A DNA stretch of 36,138 bases from Cyanobacteria bacterium RI_101. GTDB lineage: Bacteria; Cyanobacteriota; Cyanobacteriia; Cyanobacteriales; Microcystaceae. Positions 34,636 to 36,138 of the stretch are shown here, in pieces (positions within the stretch are counted from its first letter, which is position 1; every line of letters starts with the position of its first letter). The translations under genes were made by a program, and so were the position numbers. Below the pieces are notes generated by a model. That model had not been told where the DNA came from. It worked only from the letters and a program-made list of their open reading frames with translations, and did no database searches. The stretch is from positions 1 to 36,138 of the forward strand of contig WGLZ01000050.1 of NCBI GenBank assembly GCA_016471375.1, read 5' to 3'.

Positions 34636-35933
34636 TTGACGGCAAAGCAGCTAGAGACCGCACCTTTAACTGCAAATAAACTAGTATTGCTGATTCCATC
34701 AGGCAAGATACGTTGCTACGTTCATCCTGATGTCTTGAGGAAGGATACACCAGAAGAGCATGTGCGTCAGCGAGTGGCTCGTAGCCTAGTGGAAGAGTAT
34801 GAATACGAACGAGAAGATTTGCACTGTGAGTTCCCAATTAAAATGGGGAGCGGAAAACGAAAGCGGGTTGACATCGCTATTTTTCATGCTGGCACTGAGC
34901 ATCGGCAGGAGAATATTTTCATTATTGTTGAGGCAAAGCAGGAAGACATTAGACCAACTGATCGTAAAGAAGGTGTTGATCAGCTCAAGTCTTATATGTC
35001 AGCTTGTGTGAATGCAAAATGGGGACTTTGGGTTGCCTCAGAAATGCAGGCATTTGAGAGGACACTTGACAGCAAAGGTAATTATGATTTCCCGGATGCT
35101 ACAGATATTCCATTGAAAGGGGAAAATGAGCCTAAGCGTTTACAGTTTGGCTCTCCGGGAATGAGGCTGGTAGTTAGGGAGCCAATTGGCCAGAACCCTT
35201 ACTGGATGAGCTTTTCTGAGTTAATGTCAAATCGTAACTGTATAACAAGATACAAGTCTCGGCGTGATCCCCAGAGAGCCTACAGTTTTCTGAACTTGTG
35301 CCTGCCACAGAAGGGTTACGCGGTACGTTTAAGCGATGCCATAACTACTTGCACGTCAATGGAAACTTGGCAAAGGAAAAGGCGTTTTTTGAACTTTTAA
35401 AGTTGATCTTTTGCAAGGTGTATGACGAGCAGCAAACTAGCGGAGTCATGGAATTTAGCATTACGCAAGATGAGCGGCGTAGTGAGTTGGGGCAACGTAA
35501 GCTAAGAGCTAGAATTCAAAAAATTTTTAATGCTGTTAAGAAACGCTATTCCCATATTTTCCCTGCTAAAAATGAAGACATTGAGCTAGATAATCGCTCG
35601 TTGGCTTATATTGTTGCTGAACTTCAAACGTTTAATTTCCAGGAAACAACGAGTGATATTAAAGGAGAAGCTTATGAGGAAATCGTCAGCGTTACGAGTC
35701 GGCGAGATCACGGTGCTTTCTTCACTCCTCGTAACGTTTGCGATATGGCAGTTGGAATGGTTCTGGCAACCTATTCGTCAGAACAACGAACCAAGTTAAG
35801 AGTTCTCGATCCAGCTTGTGGAACGGGAGGATTTCTCAGAGCCACACTGATTGAGATGCGAAAAATTGTGGAGGATAGGGTTAAGCGAAAATATGGTAAT
35901 CGGTTAACAGAGAGCCAAGTTAGATGTAGCTGA
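34636..35933 (+). pseudogene. Frameshifted, truncated HsdR_N / N6-adenine methylase fusion
   Basis: Two frames carry one protein. The first, from TTG 34636, has an HsdR_N-type PD-(D/E)xK fold: EEHVRQRVARSLVEEYEYER, RVDIAIFHAG and IIVEAKQED (D...ExK). The second, open from 35268, resumes with LRGTFKRCHNYLHVNGNLAK, EKAFFELLKLIFCKV and the methylase motif I VLDPACGTGGFLRATLIEM. TGA at 35265-35267 in the second frame places the frameshift between 35268 and about 35300. The 3' part stops just after RLTESQ (about 35920), before the catalytic (N/D)PPY motif. AGAGGGA precedes the TTG. AT-rich, no GGCGCC: a foreign, inactivated restriction-type gene. Confidence 0.8.
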
Positions 35934-36002
35934 TAGCAGAAATGTTGAATCTCTTAACAAAACTTTACATTCATAGTTACAAGATAGCTTGACAAATCCA
36001 AA

Positions 36003-36137
36003 TTAGTGCAAGACGACTATCTTGCGGAACCAGTGGACATAACTAACGTGGTAACAGACAAAAGCCTGTAGATAGCGAAGTTTATCTAGTAGCCTTTCTC
36101 CAAATTCTGGCTCAATATCTATCAACTGTAAAATCAG
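36003..36137 (-). CDS. C-terminal end of a protein, probably a transposase (partial)
   Basis: On the minus strand 44 codons (LILQLIDIEPEFGERLLDKL, then RYLQAFVCYHVSYVHWFRKI and VVLH) end in TAA at 36005-36003. It lies directly beyond the point where the methylase frame is broken off (about 35920-35935), the position expected for an insertion sequence end. The rest lies outside the window and no family motif is visible, so the transposase call rests on context. Confidence 0.4.
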   Translation of the reverse strand: MILQLIDIEPEFGERLLDKLRYLQAFVCYHVSYVHWFRKIVVLH

Positions 36138-36138
36138 A

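Noticed and set aside
1-36138. CRISPR array
   Set aside because: No series of regularly spaced direct repeats with unique spacers was seen, and no cas-like gene is present.
1-36138. Classical HIP1 octamer GCGATCGC
   Set aside because: None was found on reading; GGCGCC takes the place of the frequent palindrome.

Overview
The window reads as chromosomal DNA of a phycobilisome-containing cyanobacterium. Supporting genes are cpcT (phycocyanin chromophore lyase), a cyanobacterial-type principal sigma factor, a GlgA1-type glycogen synthase, phosphoketolase, a UPF0182 membrane protein, a DUF1400 protein and a CofH-type deazaflavin synthase subunit. Most of the sequence is moderately GC-rich and densely packed, and it carries very many copies of the palindrome GGCGCC (about 75 counted by eye). 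I found no copy of the classical HIP1 octamer GCGATCGC.

Layout. 1-230: 3' end of an IS30-type transposase gene and a dispersed palindromic repeat. 0.2-5.1 kb: BFN/DUF151 nuclease-like protein, NUDIX hydrolase and Pro-rich lipoprotein (minus strand), then 6-phosphogluconate dehydrogenase and a membrane GT2 glycosyltransferase (plus). 5.3-15.1 kb: a minus-strand run of phosphoketolase, sigA (with an unusual duplicated N-terminal extension), purQ-purS, UPF0182 and map. 15.2-19.6 kb: tRNA-His, a 44-codon gene, aroQ, an AT-rich EpsG/Wzy-like membrane polymerase gene, a fragment copied from an aroQ 3' end, glgA and a small hypothetical gene. 19.7-21.7 kb: a squalene/phytoene-synthase-like gene 6 bp ahead of cofH. 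21.7-25.9 kb: DUF1400 protein, FHA protein, AarF/UbiB kinase-like protein and a GAF histidine-kinase-like protein lacking the usual phospho-acceptor His. 26.2-28.3 kb: nrdB interrupted by a 960-nt group I intron carrying an HNH homing endonuclease gene. 28.3-33.9 kb: cpcT, a hypothetical gene, mnmG, dps, NUDIX and a solitary cytosine-5 methyltransferase. 34.0-36.1 kb: wreckage, namely the C-terminal remnant of an amylase-like gene, a frameshifted and truncated HsdR_N/N6-methylase gene, and the end of what is probably another IS.

How the genes work together. Central carbon metabolism is prominent: Gnd (oxidative pentose phosphate), phosphoketolase and GlgA, with an amylase remnant. The remainder is housekeeping: de novo purine synthesis, dNTP synthesis, tRNA modification, protein N-terminal processing, shikimate pathway and iron/oxidative protection.

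Three segments look foreign: the EpsG-like gene, the nrdB intron with its HEG, and everything right of about 34.44 kb. All three are AT-rich and contain no GGCGCC, whereas flanking DNA has one roughly every 450 bp. I did not find a complete novel defence or biosynthetic system. The most rewarding items are the nrdB intron, whose endonuclease frame runs through the ribozyme core; the aroQ tail duplication beside the EpsG-like gene; the duplicated SigA N-terminus; the His-less kinase; and the GGCGCC pattern together with a lone methyltransferase.
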